A stretch of DNA of 64,000 nucleotides from Metaphire vulgaris. Lineage: Eukaryota; Annelida; Clitellata; Crassiclitellata; Megascolecidae. The position numbers and the translations under genes are program-made. The DNA lies in NCBI GenBank assembly GCA_018105865.1, contig CM030836.1, positions 2,294,001 through 2,358,000 of the forward strand. The letters run 5' to 3'. This document shows positions 63,872 to 64,000 of this stretch, piece by piece. Position 1 is the first letter of the stretch; every line of letters begins with the position of its first letter. The notes under the pieces were generated by a model. The model worked only from the letters and a program-made list of their open reading frames with translations. It was not told the origin of the DNA and ran no database searches.

Positions 63872-64000
63872 CAGCGTTGTCCAACCTTCATGCTATTGCG
63901 GGCCGCACAAAAATGTTTAAACCCTTGGCGGGCCAAGCAAGTTGTAGCACTTAATATGGCGTAATTATGATATATAAATGGCATGCCATAAAATACTGTT
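63872..64000 (+). mobile_element. Left end of a second copy of the 11932 hAT family
   Basis: CAGCGTTGTCCAACCTTCAT onward matches 11932-12060 closely, including GCGGGCCGCACAAAAATG. It continues past the window edge. Confidence 0.9.

Overview
This is animal nuclear DNA, with split genes, splice signals and dense retro- and DNA-transposon debris. It is AT-rich with long (AAT)n tracts, and TTAGGG-type telomere-like repeats occur inside small transposons. The palindromic word AGGCCTA, foldback transposons resembling sea-urchin TU elements, LINEs ending in a GCGCTATA-type 3' end, hAT elements and Helitrons together suggest a marine invertebrate, perhaps a deuterostome such as an echinoderm or tunicate. 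The species cannot be named from sequence alone.

The only ordinary host genes I can assemble are two tandem copies of a five-exon gene for a secreted protein with two C-type lectin domains: copy A at 1085-8545 (314 aa) and copy B at 38568-51847 (322 aa). All exon phases fit in both. Exons 1-3 and their introns are nearly identical between copies. Exons 4-5, encoding the second, QPD-bearing lectin domain, have diverged strongly.

Nearly everything else is mobile DNA, often nested. Many insertions can be delimited exactly by target-site duplications (TSDs). Region by region: 1-8.5 kb, lectin A with LINE insertions; 9.6-11 kb, an AT-rich LINE; 11.9-15.3 kb, a hAT element holding a small hAT MITE and a retroelement fragment; 15.6-23.9 kb, a non-autonomous LTR retroelement (TSD CCCAA). 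The LTR element contains a Mutator-like MITE with a telomere-repeat palindrome, a retro-insertion whose reading frame fuses a reverse transcriptase/restriction-like-endonuclease (RLE) LINE protein to a methionine aminopeptidase 2 (METAP2) homologue, a hAT MITE and a LINE. Further along: 24.6-26.7 kb, a TIR transposon with an orphan-family protein; 29.2-32.4 kb, a hAT MITE and tandem Helitrons; 32.6-37.6 kb, stacked LINEs and a foldback element; 38.2-51.8 kb, lectin B, with a five-level nest in intron 1 and other elements in introns 3 and 4; 52.5-64 kb, a TU-like foldback, a second telomere-repeat MITE, a TIR transposon carrying an orphan zinc-finger-like protein, a complete 1.75-kb Helitron and several MITEs.

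The most unusual object is the 3.5-kb retro-insertion at 15997-19472. It keeps a 1089-codon open frame, all METAP2 metal ligands, and three pairs of mutually compensating single-base indels.
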